Below the pieces are notes generated by a model. It had not been told where the DNA came from. It saw only the letters and a list, made by a program, of their open reading frames with translations, and did not search any database. A DNA stretch of 64,000 nt from Burkholderia pyrrocinia (GTDB taxonomy: Bacteria; Pseudomonadota; Gammaproteobacteria; Burkholderiales; Burkholderiaceae), in contig NZ_CP094459.1 of assembly GCF_022809715.1 (NCBI RefSeq), positions 3,410,001 through 3,474,000 on the forward strand, read 5' to 3'. Positions 52,379-60,827 of the stretch are shown in pieces. Numbering within the stretch: position 1 is the stretch's first letter; the number at the start of each line of letters is the position of its first letter. The translations under genes were made by a program, and so were the position numbers.

Positions 52379-52906
52379 TCACTGCCCGAAGCCCGTGAGC
52401 CCGATCAGCGCGCCGCCCGCGAGCAGCCACAGCGGATGGATGCGCGTGCGCCACGCGAGCAGCGCGCATGCGGCCGTGATGCCCCACTGGATCGCCGTGC
52501 GGTTCGACGCGTCGGAGATCAGCACCGCGCTCGCCGCGACGAGCCCGGCCGTGACGGGCATCATCCCCTGCTGCACGTAGCGGCGCCACGGCCGGTCGCG
52601 AAAGCGCTCCCATGCATGCAGCGCAAGCACCGTAACGATCGACGACGGCCCGAACTTCGCGAGCGACGCGACGAGCAGCCCGGCCCAGCCGGCCACGTGC
52701 CAGCCGACCAGCGACACGATCATCATGTTCGGCCCGGGCGCCGCCTGGGCCAGCGCGAACAGCGCGGTGAACTCGTGCGCGCTCATCCAGTGATGCACGT
52801 CGACGACCTGCCGCTGCATCTCCGGCAGGATCGTATTGCCGCCGCCGAACGCGAGCAGCGACAGCTGGCTGAAGATCGTCGCGATCGCGACGAGCGTGTC
52901 GTTCAT
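52379..52906 (-). CDS. chrA: Chromate transporter, C-terminal-type half
   Basis: The 175-aa protein is a short-chain CHR-family half-transporter (FSQLSLLAFGGGNTILPEMQRQVVD, FALAQAAPGPNMMIVSLVGWHVAGWAG). It pairs with the adjacent 208-aa half encoded just upstream; their coding regions overlap by 4 nt (ATGA). Together they match the two halves of long ChrA proteins that export chromate. Confidence 0.88.
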   Translation of the reverse strand: MNDTLVAIATIFSQLSLLAFGGGNTILPEMQRQVVDVHHWMSAHEFTALFALAQAAPGPNMMIVSLVGWHVAGWAGLLVASLAKFGPSSIVTVLALHAWERFRDRPWRRYVQQGMMPVTAGLVAASAVLISDASNRTAIQWGITAACALLAWRTRIHPLWLLAGGALIGLTGFGQ

Positions 52907-53529
52907 GGCCGGCCTCCGGGCTGCGCGTCGCGCGCGGCCGCCTGCGCCGGCTGCGGCGTGCCCGCATCGCGGCGCCGCGACGCGAGCCAGACGCTGACGG
53001 GCGTCAGCACGAGCATCGTGGTCAGCAGCGGAATGCGCAGCACCGCGATCGCGACGAACGCGAGCGCCGCGATGCCGGCCGCCGCGCGCGCGTGCCGCAG
53101 CGGCTTCGCGACCTTCACGGCCATCGCGACGAGCAGCCCGGCGGCCGCGGCGGCGAGCCCCGCGAACAGGTGCTGCACATGCGGATCGTTCTGCGTCTTC
53201 GCATACAGCACGCCGAGCGCGACGACGACGAGCGTCGGGCCCGCGATCAGCCCGAGAATGCCCGCGAACGCGCCGGCGATGCCGCGAAAGCGCATGCCGA
53301 CGGCGACCGACAGGTTGATCACGTTGCCGCCCGGCAGGAACTGGCACAGACCGAGCAGATCGGTGAATTCGTCGGCGGACAGCCACTTGCGCTCGTCGAC
53401 GATCGTGCGCCGCGCAAACGGCAGCGCGCCGCCGAACGACATGAGGCCGAGCGACAGGAAGCCGGTGAACAGCTCGGCGAGACCAACGCTGCGAGGTGAC
53501 GCGGCAGGTTGCGGGGAAACGGATTGCAT
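52903..53529 (-). CDS. chrA: Chromate transporter, N-terminal-type half
   Basis: The 208-aa protein is the partner half-transporter (LFTGFLSLGLMSFGGALPFARRTIVDERKW, LLGLCQFLPGGNVINLSVAVGMRFRGIAGAF). The start at 53529 is chosen because AGGAG lies 4-5 nt before it; starts at 53541 and 53544 are also possible. A divergent LysR gene begins 96 nt away and may control the pair. Confidence 0.88.
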   Translation of the reverse strand: MQSVSPQPAASPRSVGLAELFTGFLSLGLMSFGGALPFARRTIVDERKWLSADEFTDLLGLCQFLPGGNVINLSVAVGMRFRGIAGAFAGILGLIAGPTLVVVALGVLYAKTQNDPHVQHLFAGLAAAAAGLLVAMAVKVAKPLRHARAAAGIAALAFVAIAVLRIPLLTTMLVLTPVSVWLASRRRDAGTPQPAQAAARDAQPGGRP

Positions 53530-53625
53530 GGGGCTCCTCATCAAACGGTCAGCCGAGGTTACCGCCGTTCAGGATCCCGGCAAAACGATTTTATCGGCGC
53601 GCCCTTGTGATCTAGAATCACAAGC

Positions 53626-54531
53626 ATGGCACGCGATCTCCCGCCCTTTTCCGCGCTTCGGGCCTTTGAAGCCGCGGCACGACATGAAAGCTTCAGCGCC
53701 GCCGGCGACGAGCTACATGTGACTCACGGTGCCATCAGCCGGCAGATCGCCGCGTTCGAGGCGTGGCTCGGCAAGCCGGTGTTCCACCGCTACGGCAAGC
53801 GCGTGAAGCTGACCGACGAAGGCCGTCGTTACCTGGACACCGTGCGTGCGGCGTTCGACAGCATCGCGCACGCGACCGAGCAGTTGCGCAACACGGGTGC
53901 CGCGCGCGTGCTGCGCATCAATGCGCTGCCGACCTTCGCGATGAAATGGCTGCTGCCGCGCCTGTCGCGGTTCCAGCGCGACGTGCCGAACGTCGAACTG
54001 AAGCTGTCGACGTCGAACGCGCCGCTCGATGCGCTCGACGGCTTCGATGTCGCGATCCGCCGCGGCCCCGGCCACTGGCCGAACTGCACGAACGGCCACT
54101 TCCTCGACGAAAGCGTGATTCCGGTCTGCAGCCCGGCGCTGCTCAAACGCGCGCCGATCGCGCGCGCGGACGACCTCGCGCGGCACGTGCTGCTGCATTC
54201 GGATACGCGGCCGGAAGGCTGGCGCGACTGGTTCGCGGCGGCCGGCGTCGCGATGAAGGGGCGCAAGCGGCAGTCGTTCGACCACTTCTACCTGGCGCTG
54301 CAGGCGGCCGTCGACGGGCTCGGCGTCGCGCTCGGCCCGCTGCCGCTGATCGACGACGAGCTCGCGAGCGGCCGGCTCGTGATGCCGCTGCCGGGGCCGC
54401 GCATCGCGACGCGCAGCTACTGGTGGATCACGCCGCGCGCCGGCCGACGATCCGCTCGTCGCGCAGTTCTGCGCGTGGCTGGAAGCGCAGTCGAATGTGA
54501 ACGCATGACGCGCCGCGCACCCGACGCCTGA
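53626..54531 (+). CDS. LysR (GcvA-like) regulator with frameshifted C-terminus
   Basis: The 301-aa frame has a LysR helix-turn-helix of the GcvA type (FSALRAFEAAARHESFSAAGDELHVTHGAISRQI) and a substrate-binding domain. From about residue 270 the frame becomes Arg-rich. Removing one base near 54438 gives a normal GcvA-like ending (AADDPLVAQFCAWLEAQSNV) with a stop at 54508. So a 1-nt insertion has altered the last part. It is divergent from the chromate transporter genes and probably regulates them. Confidence 0.82.
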   Translation: MARDLPPFSALRAFEAAARHESFSAAGDELHVTHGAISRQIAAFEAWLGKPVFHRYGKRVKLTDEGRRYLDTVRAAFDSIAHATEQLRNTGAARVLRINALPTFAMKWLLPRLSRFQRDVPNVELKLSTSNAPLDALDGFDVAIRRGPGHWPNCTNGHFLDESVIPVCSPALLKRAPIARADDLARHVLLHSDTRPEGWRDWFAAAGVAMKGRKRQSFDHFYLALQAAVDGLGVALGPLPLIDDELASGRLVMPLPGPRIATRSYWWITPRAGRRSARRAVLRVAGSAVECERMTRRAPDA

Positions 54532-54898
54532 TCGAAACGGCAGCGATGCGCCGCCGCCCCTCCCCGCACGCGTTGCAAGACTGAAACCGTTCCGCATGCG
54601 GCGCGTCCGTTTCTCCTGCGGAATCGCCGTCGCGCCGCACCTGCGATCCCCCGTCGGTCCGGCCGTTCCGCACCAGGCCCGGCGCACCGCCGACCGGCTC
54701 CGCCGCCGCAGGTTTCACGCCTGAAACATTGCCGCCTCCGACCCATTGCACGGCTGCAGGCAGCGACCGCTCAGCCCCTGTCCGCGCGGCAATCCGCGCG
54801 GTGGCCCGCTGCTTGCTCATACAGCCGTGCAGACAAAAGCAACTGCACGGCCGAGCGGCTCGATGCAGGCGACAAACAATCAAGAAGTCGGGGAAATC

Positions 54899-55069
54899 AT
54901 GTCGAAAATCATTTCGGCCGTCACACGGCTGCTGTCTCGCATCACAGCTCCTTTCACTGCTCCTGTCACGCATCCACTGATGCCGACGGCGCGACTTCGC
55001 ACCGTCGAGATCCGATGCGCCGACACGGTCCGCACCGTCACCCGATGCCGCGACGCGTCGATTCGATAG
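54899..55069 (+). CDS. Possible small protein (56 aa), doubtful
   Basis: A 56-aa frame starting MSKIISAVTRLLSRITAPF follows a GGGGA site 4 nt upstream. Composition is only weakly protein-like. It lies just before the startless exported-protein fragment and may be its former N-terminal region or unrelated noise. A 9-bp inverted repeat (GCCGTGCAG / CTGCACGGC) lies upstream at about 54825-54852. Confidence 0.25.
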   Translation: MSKIISAVTRLLSRITAPFTAPVTHPLMPTARLRTVEIRCADTVRTVTRCRDASIR

Positions 55070-55208
55070 GCGAACCCCGGGAAACCCCTGCCGCGCGCAT
55101 ACGCGCCGCGACGACGCCCCGCGGCGCCGAGGCCAGGGCTGCCGAGCCCCAGGCGCCGCGACGGTCCAGGCGTATGCGCGGATCAAGGCGACCAGTCCGA
55201 CCCAGCTC

Positions 55209-55541
55209 GTGGTCGCGAACAAGGACACGAGCATCGGCAACCTGAGCGTGCCGAACGCCAACAACCCCGCCGGGACGACGCTCGCGGTCCAGACCAACGA
55301 CCGGGCCGGGTACACGGTGCTGGTGCAGGTTGCCGCCGCCAGCCAGTCGCAGTTCAGCTCGATCGAGATCACTGGAATCGGCGGCAAGGTCGTGCTGCCG
55401 GCGACCGGCGGCAAGATCGCCGTGCCGTATACGGCGCTGAACACGACCTTCAGGGTGACCTATCGCTTCGTGTTCGCGCCGAAGGCGAAGGACGGGACCT
55501 TCGCATGGCCGATTACGTTTTCGGTGCAGCCCAACCCGTGA
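55209..55541 (+). CDS. Fragment of a secreted beta-rich protein, start lost
   Basis: The 110-aa frame (from a GTG) reads as a beta-rich domain (LSVPNANNPAGTTLAVQTNDRAGYTVLVQV, SSIEITGIGGKVVLPATGGKIAVPYTALNTTFRVTYRFVFAP). Protein-like sequence continues upstream of the GTG for about 15 residues (ATVQAYARIKATSPTQLV), where a signal-peptide end would fit, but no start codon exists in that frame and the preceding residues are not hydrophobic. The 5' part is therefore probably missing or out of frame. The domain is not one I can name. Confidence 0.5.
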   Translation: MVANKDTSIGNLSVPNANNPAGTTLAVQTNDRAGYTVLVQVAAASQSQFSSIEITGIGGKVVLPATGGKIAVPYTALNTTFRVTYRFVFAPKAKDGTFAWPITFSVQPNP

Positions 55542-55586
55542 CGTGCGACGCTCGCCGGGGCTCGCGGCCATGATCCGCGCGGCGGC

Positions 55587-56894
55587 TCACAGCACCGGGC
55601 CCGGCTCCTTTTCCTTGCGCAGGATCGCGTACAGGATGATCGCGCCGAAGGTCGCGGTGCCGATCCCGCCGAGCGCGAAGCCGCCGAACTTCAGCGAGAA
55701 GTCGCCCGCGCCGAGCACCAGCGTGACGGCCGCGACGATCAGGTTGCGGTTGTCGGAGAAGTCGACCTTGTTGACGACCCAGATCCGCGCGCCCGTCACC
55801 GCGATCAGCCCGAACACGACGATCGACACGCCGCCGAGCACCGGGCCCGGGATCGTCTGGATCACCGCGCCGAATTTCGGCGAGAAGCCCAGCCCGATCG
55901 CGATCAGCGCGGCGACCGCGAACACCAGCGTCGAATAGATCCGCGTGACGGCCATCACGCCGATGTTCTCCGCGTAGGTGGTCACGCCCGTGCCGCCGAC
56001 GCTGCCCGACACGATCGTCGCGAGCCCGTCGCCGATGAACGCACGGCCGACGTAGCGGTCGAGGTTTTGCCCCGTCATCGCGCTGACGGCCTTGATGTGG
56101 CCGAGGTTCTCGGCGACGAGGATCACCGCGACCGGCGCGAGCATCAGCATCGCGTGCGGGTCGAACACCGGCGTACGGAACGCCGGCACGCCGAACCACG
56201 CCGCATGCCCGACGATCGCGAAGTCGATCGGCTTGCCGAGGCCCATCCCGTTGGTCGCGATCGCGTAGATCGCGTACGCGATTGCGAGCCCGACGAGGAT
56301 CAGCAGGCGCTGCATCATCCCGCGCGCGAACACCGCGACGCCGCCGACGCACAGCACCGTGACGAGCGCCATCACCGAATCGAAGGTCGACGCCGACACG
56401 CCCTTGACCGCGATCGGCGCGAGGTTCAGCCCGATCACCGCGACGACCGCACCGGTCACGACGGGCGGCATCAGCGTCTCGATCCAGCGCGTGCCGATCG
56501 CCTGCACCAGCGCGCCGAGCGCGACGTACACGACGCCGCACGCGACGATCCCGCCGAGCGCGACCGGAATGTTCGGGTTCGGGCCGCTGCCGCCGTAGCC
56601 CGTCACCGCGATCACGAGGCCGATGAACGCGAAGCTCGAGCCGAGATAGCTCGGCACGCGCCCGCCGACCAGCACGAAGAACAGCAGCGTGCCGATGCCC
56701 GACATGAAGATGCACAGGTTCGGGTCGAAGCCCATCAGCAGCGGCGCGAGCACGGTCGAACCGAACATCGCGACGACGTGCTGCACGCCCATCGCGACCA
56801 TCTGCGGCCACGCCAGGCGCTCGTCGGGGCCGACCACGCGCGAGGCCGCGCCGGTCGGTTGGACCCGCCAGCGCGGGAAGTAGGAATCGGACAT
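55587..56894 (-). CDS. NCS2-family uracil/pyrimidine permease
   Basis: The 435-aa transporter has about 14 helices and NCS2 motifs: QHVVAMFGSTVLAPLLMGF near the N-terminus, VAENLGHIKAVSAMTGQ and GGTGVTTYAENIGVMAVTRIYST in the middle, and a beta-type VVFGLIAVTGARIW segment. The AEN/TYAEN motifs place it with UraA/RutG-type uracil symporters. The ATG at 56894 gives the family's usual N-terminus (PRWRVQPTG). Confidence 0.9.
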   Translation of the reverse strand: MSDSYFPRWRVQPTGAASRVVGPDERLAWPQMVAMGVQHVVAMFGSTVLAPLLMGFDPNLCIFMSGIGTLLFFVLVGGRVPSYLGSSFAFIGLVIAVTGYGGSGPNPNIPVALGGIVACGVVYVALGALVQAIGTRWIETLMPPVVTGAVVAVIGLNLAPIAVKGVSASTFDSVMALVTVLCVGGVAVFARGMMQRLLILVGLAIAYAIYAIATNGMGLGKPIDFAIVGHAAWFGVPAFRTPVFDPHAMLMLAPVAVILVAENLGHIKAVSAMTGQNLDRYVGRAFIGDGLATIVSGSVGGTGVTTYAENIGVMAVTRIYSTLVFAVAALIAIGLGFSPKFGAVIQTIPGPVLGGVSIVVFGLIAVTGARIWVVNKVDFSDNRNLIVAAVTLVLGAGDFSLKFGGFALGGIGTATFGAIILYAILRKEKEPGPVL

Positions 56895-57165
56895 GGGGAA
56901 AGCGCTCCTGTCGGTCTGTCGCCGGCTGCGGAGGGCGCGCCGGTCTGGAATCTGGCGCGAGTTTACGGAGCGGGAATAAGGCTGGCAAGCGCGGCAAGCG
57001 CGAACGGGCCGCCGGAAAGCTCGGGCGCGGCTCGCCGCATGCGCGAACCGGTGCGCGGCCGCGCGGCCCGGTGAAGCAGCCGCCCATGCGTTGCGCGAGG
57101 GTGGCGGCGGATGGCGCCGGCGGCGATGCAAGCGTGCGCTCGCATCGTCGCCGGCGCGCCGTGCA

Positions 57166-58401
57166 TCACGGATTGATGTACTGGAACAGCGACAGGTTCT
57201 GAAGCTGCGCGTAAGCCTTCTGCGAGCCCGTCAGCGCGTTCTGCATCTGCAGGAACTGGCTGATCGTCGACACCATGTTGGTGCTCGTCAGGTCGGCCAG
57301 GTTGCTGGTGACCTGCAGCGTGTTGGTCTGGTTCACCGTCTGCATCGCCTTGATTTCCTGCTCGCGGCCGCCGACCGACGCCTGCACGGTGAGGACGTTC
57401 GTCATCATGTTGTTCAGCTTCGTCGTGCCGGTGGTCATCGCGTTCGCGAGCGCGGCCGCGACAGTCGTGTTGCTGCTGATCGGCACCTTCAGCGCGGCGA
57501 TCATCGTGTCGAGCGCCGCGAACACGTCGGTGCCGGCCTGCGGCGCGGGCGTGACCGTGAACGTGTCGCCGGGCGCGGGCGTGCCCGACACCGGCACCGA
57601 CAGGCCGCTGCCGAGCGCGATCCCCGCGCCGGCCGAATACGGCTGTGCGGCGGTCGTGGTCGGCGGCACGACGGAATTGTCGGTGACCGTATAGGTCGGC
57701 GCGGCCGCCGTGCCGGCGAACGCGATCGTGAACTGGTGCGTGTTGGTCGCGGCCGACGGGCTCGTGATCGACACCGCGCCGATCGTGCCCGTACCCGTGT
57801 TGCCCGCGCCGGCGAGCGGCACCGGCTGGCTGCCGAGCATCGGCACCGACAGGAACACGTTCGCGCCGTTGTCGCCCTGCGAGATCGCGCGCGTGTCGGC
57901 GATCTGCACCTGCCGCGTGCCCATGTCGCCGCTGTAGGTCACGCCGCCGCCCGACGCGTTCGAGAACGGCGCCGTGGTCGACTGGAAGCCCGAGAACAAG
58001 TAGTTGCCCGAGCCGTCCGTCGAGTTCGCGAGCGTCAGCAACTGGTCGCGATAGCCCTGCAGCTGCGTCGACAGCGCCGAGCGGTCGCTGTCTGACAGCG
58101 AGCCGTCGCCGGCCTGGATCACGACCGTATGAATGCTGTTCAGCAGGTTGTTGACGCTGATGAGCGTCTGGTCTTCCTTCTGCAGCGACGACAGCGCGGC
58201 GTTCTGGTTCGACGCGTACTGCGACAGCGTCGCCGACGTCATCGACAACTGCACGGCCTGCGCCGCGCCGAGCGGGTTGTCGGCCGGCGTCGCGAGGCTC
58301 ACGCCGCTCGAGATCTGCTGGTACAGCTGCGACAGCTGCGCCTGCTGGTCGCTCATCTGAGCGACGTTCTGCTGGTAGAACTGGGTGGTGGAAATCCGCA
58401 T
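57166..58401 (-). CDS. flgL: Flagellar hook-associated protein 3
   Basis: The 411-aa protein is FlgL, the hook-filament junction protein. The N-terminal flagellin-like coil (MRISTTQFYQQNVAQMSDQQAQLSQLYQQISSG) and C-terminal coil (STNMVSTISQFLQMQNALTGSQKAYAQLQNLSLFQYINP) are typical. The middle (about 201-295) is an insert domain with PTYTVTDN and GTPAPGDTFTV that is closely similar to one in FlgK. The start is at 58401, well inside the longer frame. Confidence 0.93.
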   Translation of the reverse strand: MRISTTQFYQQNVAQMSDQQAQLSQLYQQISSGVSLATPADNPLGAAQAVQLSMTSATLSQYASNQNAALSSLQKEDQTLISVNNLLNSIHTVVIQAGDGSLSDSDRSALSTQLQGYRDQLLTLANSTDGSGNYLFSGFQSTTAPFSNASGGGVTYSGDMGTRQVQIADTRAISQGDNGANVFLSVPMLGSQPVPLAGAGNTGTGTIGAVSITSPSAATNTHQFTIAFAGTAAAPTYTVTDNSVVPPTTTAAQPYSAGAGIALGSGLSVPVSGTPAPGDTFTVTPAPQAGTDVFAALDTMIAALKVPISSNTTVAAALANAMTTGTTKLNNMMTNVLTVQASVGGREQEIKAMQTVNQTNTLQVTSNLADLTSTNMVSTISQFLQMQNALTGSQKAYAQLQNLSLFQYINP

Positions 58402-58414
58402 CGCTTCGATCCTT

Positions 58415-58700
58415 AGGGTCTGTTCGCGTATGGAACGCGCATGCGTTGCCACGAGAAGGGCCGCTCGCGAGGCGCGCGACGCTGCGAATACTGGACGTAT
58501 TCGCAAGGAGCGCAACGCAGCGAGCGGCCCTTCTCGTGGCAACCCCAAATTAAAAAATTCATGTCACGGAAATGCCCGAAATCGCCCGTATGGCGGCGTC
58601 GTTCGTCGCTTGTTTGGCGCGGCCAAACGGCGCTCCTCACTTCTTGCCCTACACGCGATTTCGGGCATTCGCATGTGCGTTCCATACGCGAACAGCCCCT
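58415..58700. repeat. Nested inverted-repeat element filling the flgK-flgL gap
   Basis: A 286-nt element has imperfect 31-bp terminal inverted repeats (58415-58445 and 58670-58700, two mismatches) beginning AGGG.CTGTTCGCG. Inside are a 23-bp perfect inverted repeat (58446-58468 / 58520-58542) around a 9-bp hairpin TGCGAATAC-GTATTCGCA (58483-58505), and a 15-bp perfect inverted repeat (58571-58585 / 58655-58669). The right end lies 2 nt from the flgK stop. It looks like a compound of dispersed intergenic repeats; similar sequences appear, from memory, as spurious small proteins in other Burkholderia genomes. Confidence 0.85.
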
Positions 58701-58702
58701 AA

Positions 58703-60634
58703 TCAGTTGAACAGGCCGAGCACGGTCTGGAACAGCGTCGACGCGGTCTGGATCACCTTCGCGTTCGCCTGGTAGAGCTGCTGGTACTGCATCAGGTTGG
58801 CCGCTTCCTCGTTCTGGTTCACGCCCGACACCGACTGCTGCGCCTGCGTGATCTGGCCGACCAGCGCGGTCTGCGCGGCGCTCGACGACTTCAGCTGGCT
58901 CGTCGTATTGCCGATGCTGTTCACGTAGTTCGCGTATGCGCCCGTCAGCGTGGTCGAGCCGTTGCCGAACGATTTCGAGTTGACGAGCTTCGACAGCGCG
59001 AGCGCGTTGCTGCCGTCGTTCGTGCCGCCCGTGTTCGGCGCGACCGTGAACGTGTCGCCCACCGCCGGCGTGCCCGACACCGTCACCGTGACGCCGGCCG
59101 TCAGCGTGATCGGCGTGCCGGACTGGTACGGCTGCGCGCCGGTGGTCGTCGGCGGCACGGCCGTGTTGTCCGTGACCGTATAGGTCGGCGCGGCCGACGT
59201 CCCACCCATCGTGATCGTGTACTTGTGCGCGTTGGCCGCGGCCGCCGCGCTCGTGACCGACAACCCGCCGATCGTCCCGGTGCCCGTGTTCGTCGTGGTG
59301 GCCGACGGCACGTACGGCGCCGCCGCCGCGATCGCCGAGCCGTTCGACGTCGCGAGGCCGAAGCCGTTCAGCGCGCCGCGCGTCGGCTGCACGGTGAACT
59401 TGTCGCCGGCGCTCATCGAGCCCGACGTGAACGAGAAGTTCAGCCCGCCGATCGACGCCGGCATCGACGCCGACGAGCCGACCACCGTGCCGCTCGCGCG
59501 GTCGGTCAGCGTGTAGTTCGTGCCGTCGTACGACAGCGTGTAGTCGCCCGTGGTCGGCTGCGATGCGTTCGCGAACGACACGGACAGCGCCGCGTTGCCG
59601 GTGTTGCCCTGGTTCGCGTAGATGATCGGCGAGCCGGTCGCGAACAGGTTGCCGCCGACATTGCCCGACAGGTCGATGCCGAGCGCATTCTGCGCGTTGA
59701 CCTGCGCGGCGAAGCTGGTCGCGATCGCGCCGAGCTGCGCCTGCGCGGGGTCGAGCGTCTGGCTGCGGAACGCGAGCAGGCCGCCGAGCGTGCCGCCCGA
59801 CAGCGACGCGTCGGACAGGAACTGGTTCGGCCCCTGCGGGGTCGCGCCGGCGATCCCCTGCGACACGACGGTCAGCTCGCTCGGATCGGACGGCGACGTG
59901 ACGGTCGCGAGCTGGTAGCTCTTGTCCGCGACGACGAGCGGCGTGCCGCCCGCGAGAAACACGCTGTAGCCGTCGCTGTTGCGCACGACCTGCACGCCCG
60001 CGAGGTTCGACAGGTTCGACACCGCGAGGTCGCGCTGGTCCATCAGCTGGTTCGGCGGCTGGCCCTGGCTGCTCGCGGACGCGATCTGCTGGTTCAGCTG
60101 CGCGATCTGCGCGGTGTACGCGTTGATCTGCGTGACGGTGCTCGTGAGCTGCGTGTTCACGCTCTGGCGCAGCGCGTCGTACTGCTGGCCGGCCGCCGTG
60201 ATCTGGTTCGCGAGCGTCTGCGCGTTGCTCATCGCGGTCTGCCGCACCGACGAGTCGGACGCGCTGTTCGCGACGTTCTGCAGCCCCGTGAAGTAACTCG
60301 TGATCGCGGTCGAGATGCCGGCCGTCGGGCTGCCGACGTAGTTGTTCAACTGCGTGACGAGCGAATACCACGTCGACAGCGCGCCGCCCTGCGTCTGCGC
60401 GCCGTTCAGCTGGTCGCTCAGGTACTGGCTGTACTGCCGCTGCACGGTGACGGTGTTCACGCCCTGAGGCATGTAGCCGCTGCTCGTGTACTGGCCGCTC
60501 GCCTCGGCATAGACGGGTCGTTCGACCGAATAGCCCGGCGTCGCGGCGTTGCTGATGTTCTGGCCGGTCGTCGTGAGGCCCCAGAGCGCGGCATTCAGGC
60601 CGCTGACGCCGAGGTTCATGAGTGAGTTGGACAT
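58703..60634 (-). CDS. flgK: Flagellar hook-associated protein 1
   Basis: The 643-aa protein is FlgK. The N-terminal MSNSLMNLGVSGLNAALWGLTTTGQNISNAATPGYS and C-terminal GVNQNEEAANLMQYQQLYQANAKVIQTASTLFQTVLGLFN motifs are standard. Residues about 449-543 form an insert (NTGTGTIGG, APTYTVTDN, GTPAVGDTFTV) that is closely similar to FlgL residues 201-295. An AGDKFTVQP segment near 409 hints at a further, more distant copy of the same module. A sigma-28-like promoter lies upstream. Confidence 0.95.
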   Translation of the reverse strand: MSNSLMNLGVSGLNAALWGLTTTGQNISNAATPGYSVERPVYAEASGQYTSSGYMPQGVNTVTVQRQYSQYLSDQLNGAQTQGGALSTWYSLVTQLNNYVGSPTAGISTAITSYFTGLQNVANSASDSSVRQTAMSNAQTLANQITAAGQQYDALRQSVNTQLTSTVTQINAYTAQIAQLNQQIASASSQGQPPNQLMDQRDLAVSNLSNLAGVQVVRNSDGYSVFLAGGTPLVVADKSYQLATVTSPSDPSELTVVSQGIAGATPQGPNQFLSDASLSGGTLGGLLAFRSQTLDPAQAQLGAIATSFAAQVNAQNALGIDLSGNVGGNLFATGSPIIYANQGNTGNAALSVSFANASQPTTGDYTLSYDGTNYTLTDRASGTVVGSSASMPASIGGLNFSFTSGSMSAGDKFTVQPTRGALNGFGLATSNGSAIAAAAPYVPSATTTNTGTGTIGGLSVTSAAAAANAHKYTITMGGTSAAPTYTVTDNTAVPPTTTGAQPYQSGTPITLTAGVTVTVSGTPAVGDTFTVAPNTGGTNDGSNALALSKLVNSKSFGNGSTTLTGAYANYVNSIGNTTSQLKSSSAAQTALVGQITQAQQSVSGVNQNEEAANLMQYQQLYQANAKVIQTASTLFQTVLGLFN

Positions 60635-60689
60635 GCGCGATCCTGATGAGCCGGCCGCGCTGCGGCCGCCGGGTTGCGTAACTCCCGGT

Positions 60690-60716
60690 ATAACGGCCGC
60701 GGATCGAAAAAATTGA
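60690..60716 (-). promoter_or_regulatory. Sigma-28 (FliA) promoter candidate for flgK
   Basis: On the minus strand TCAATTTT (60716-60709), an 11-nt spacer and GCCGTTAT (60697-60690) match the FliA consensus TAAAGTTT-N11-GCCGATAA at most positions and with the exact spacing. It lies 56 nt before the flgK start. Confidence 0.6.
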
Positions 60717-60827
60717 GGAAAAAATGCACGCGCGACGCGCGGGTGCGCAGCGCCGGTCGGAGCGTCAGGCCGGCGGGGCCGGCGGCGGTGCGCGGGCGGC
60801 CCGTGCGGGCCGGCGGCCGCGTGCGCG

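Noticed and set aside
58441..58710. 89-aa plus-strand frame in the flgK-flgL gap
   Set aside because: It is the translation of nested inverted repeats with no ribosome site; such frames are common spurious calls.
58413..60371. 652-aa minus-strand frame over flgK and the repeat element
   Set aside because: It is out of frame with flgK, which is fully explained by the 643-aa frame; composition is Arg/Gly/His-rich noise.
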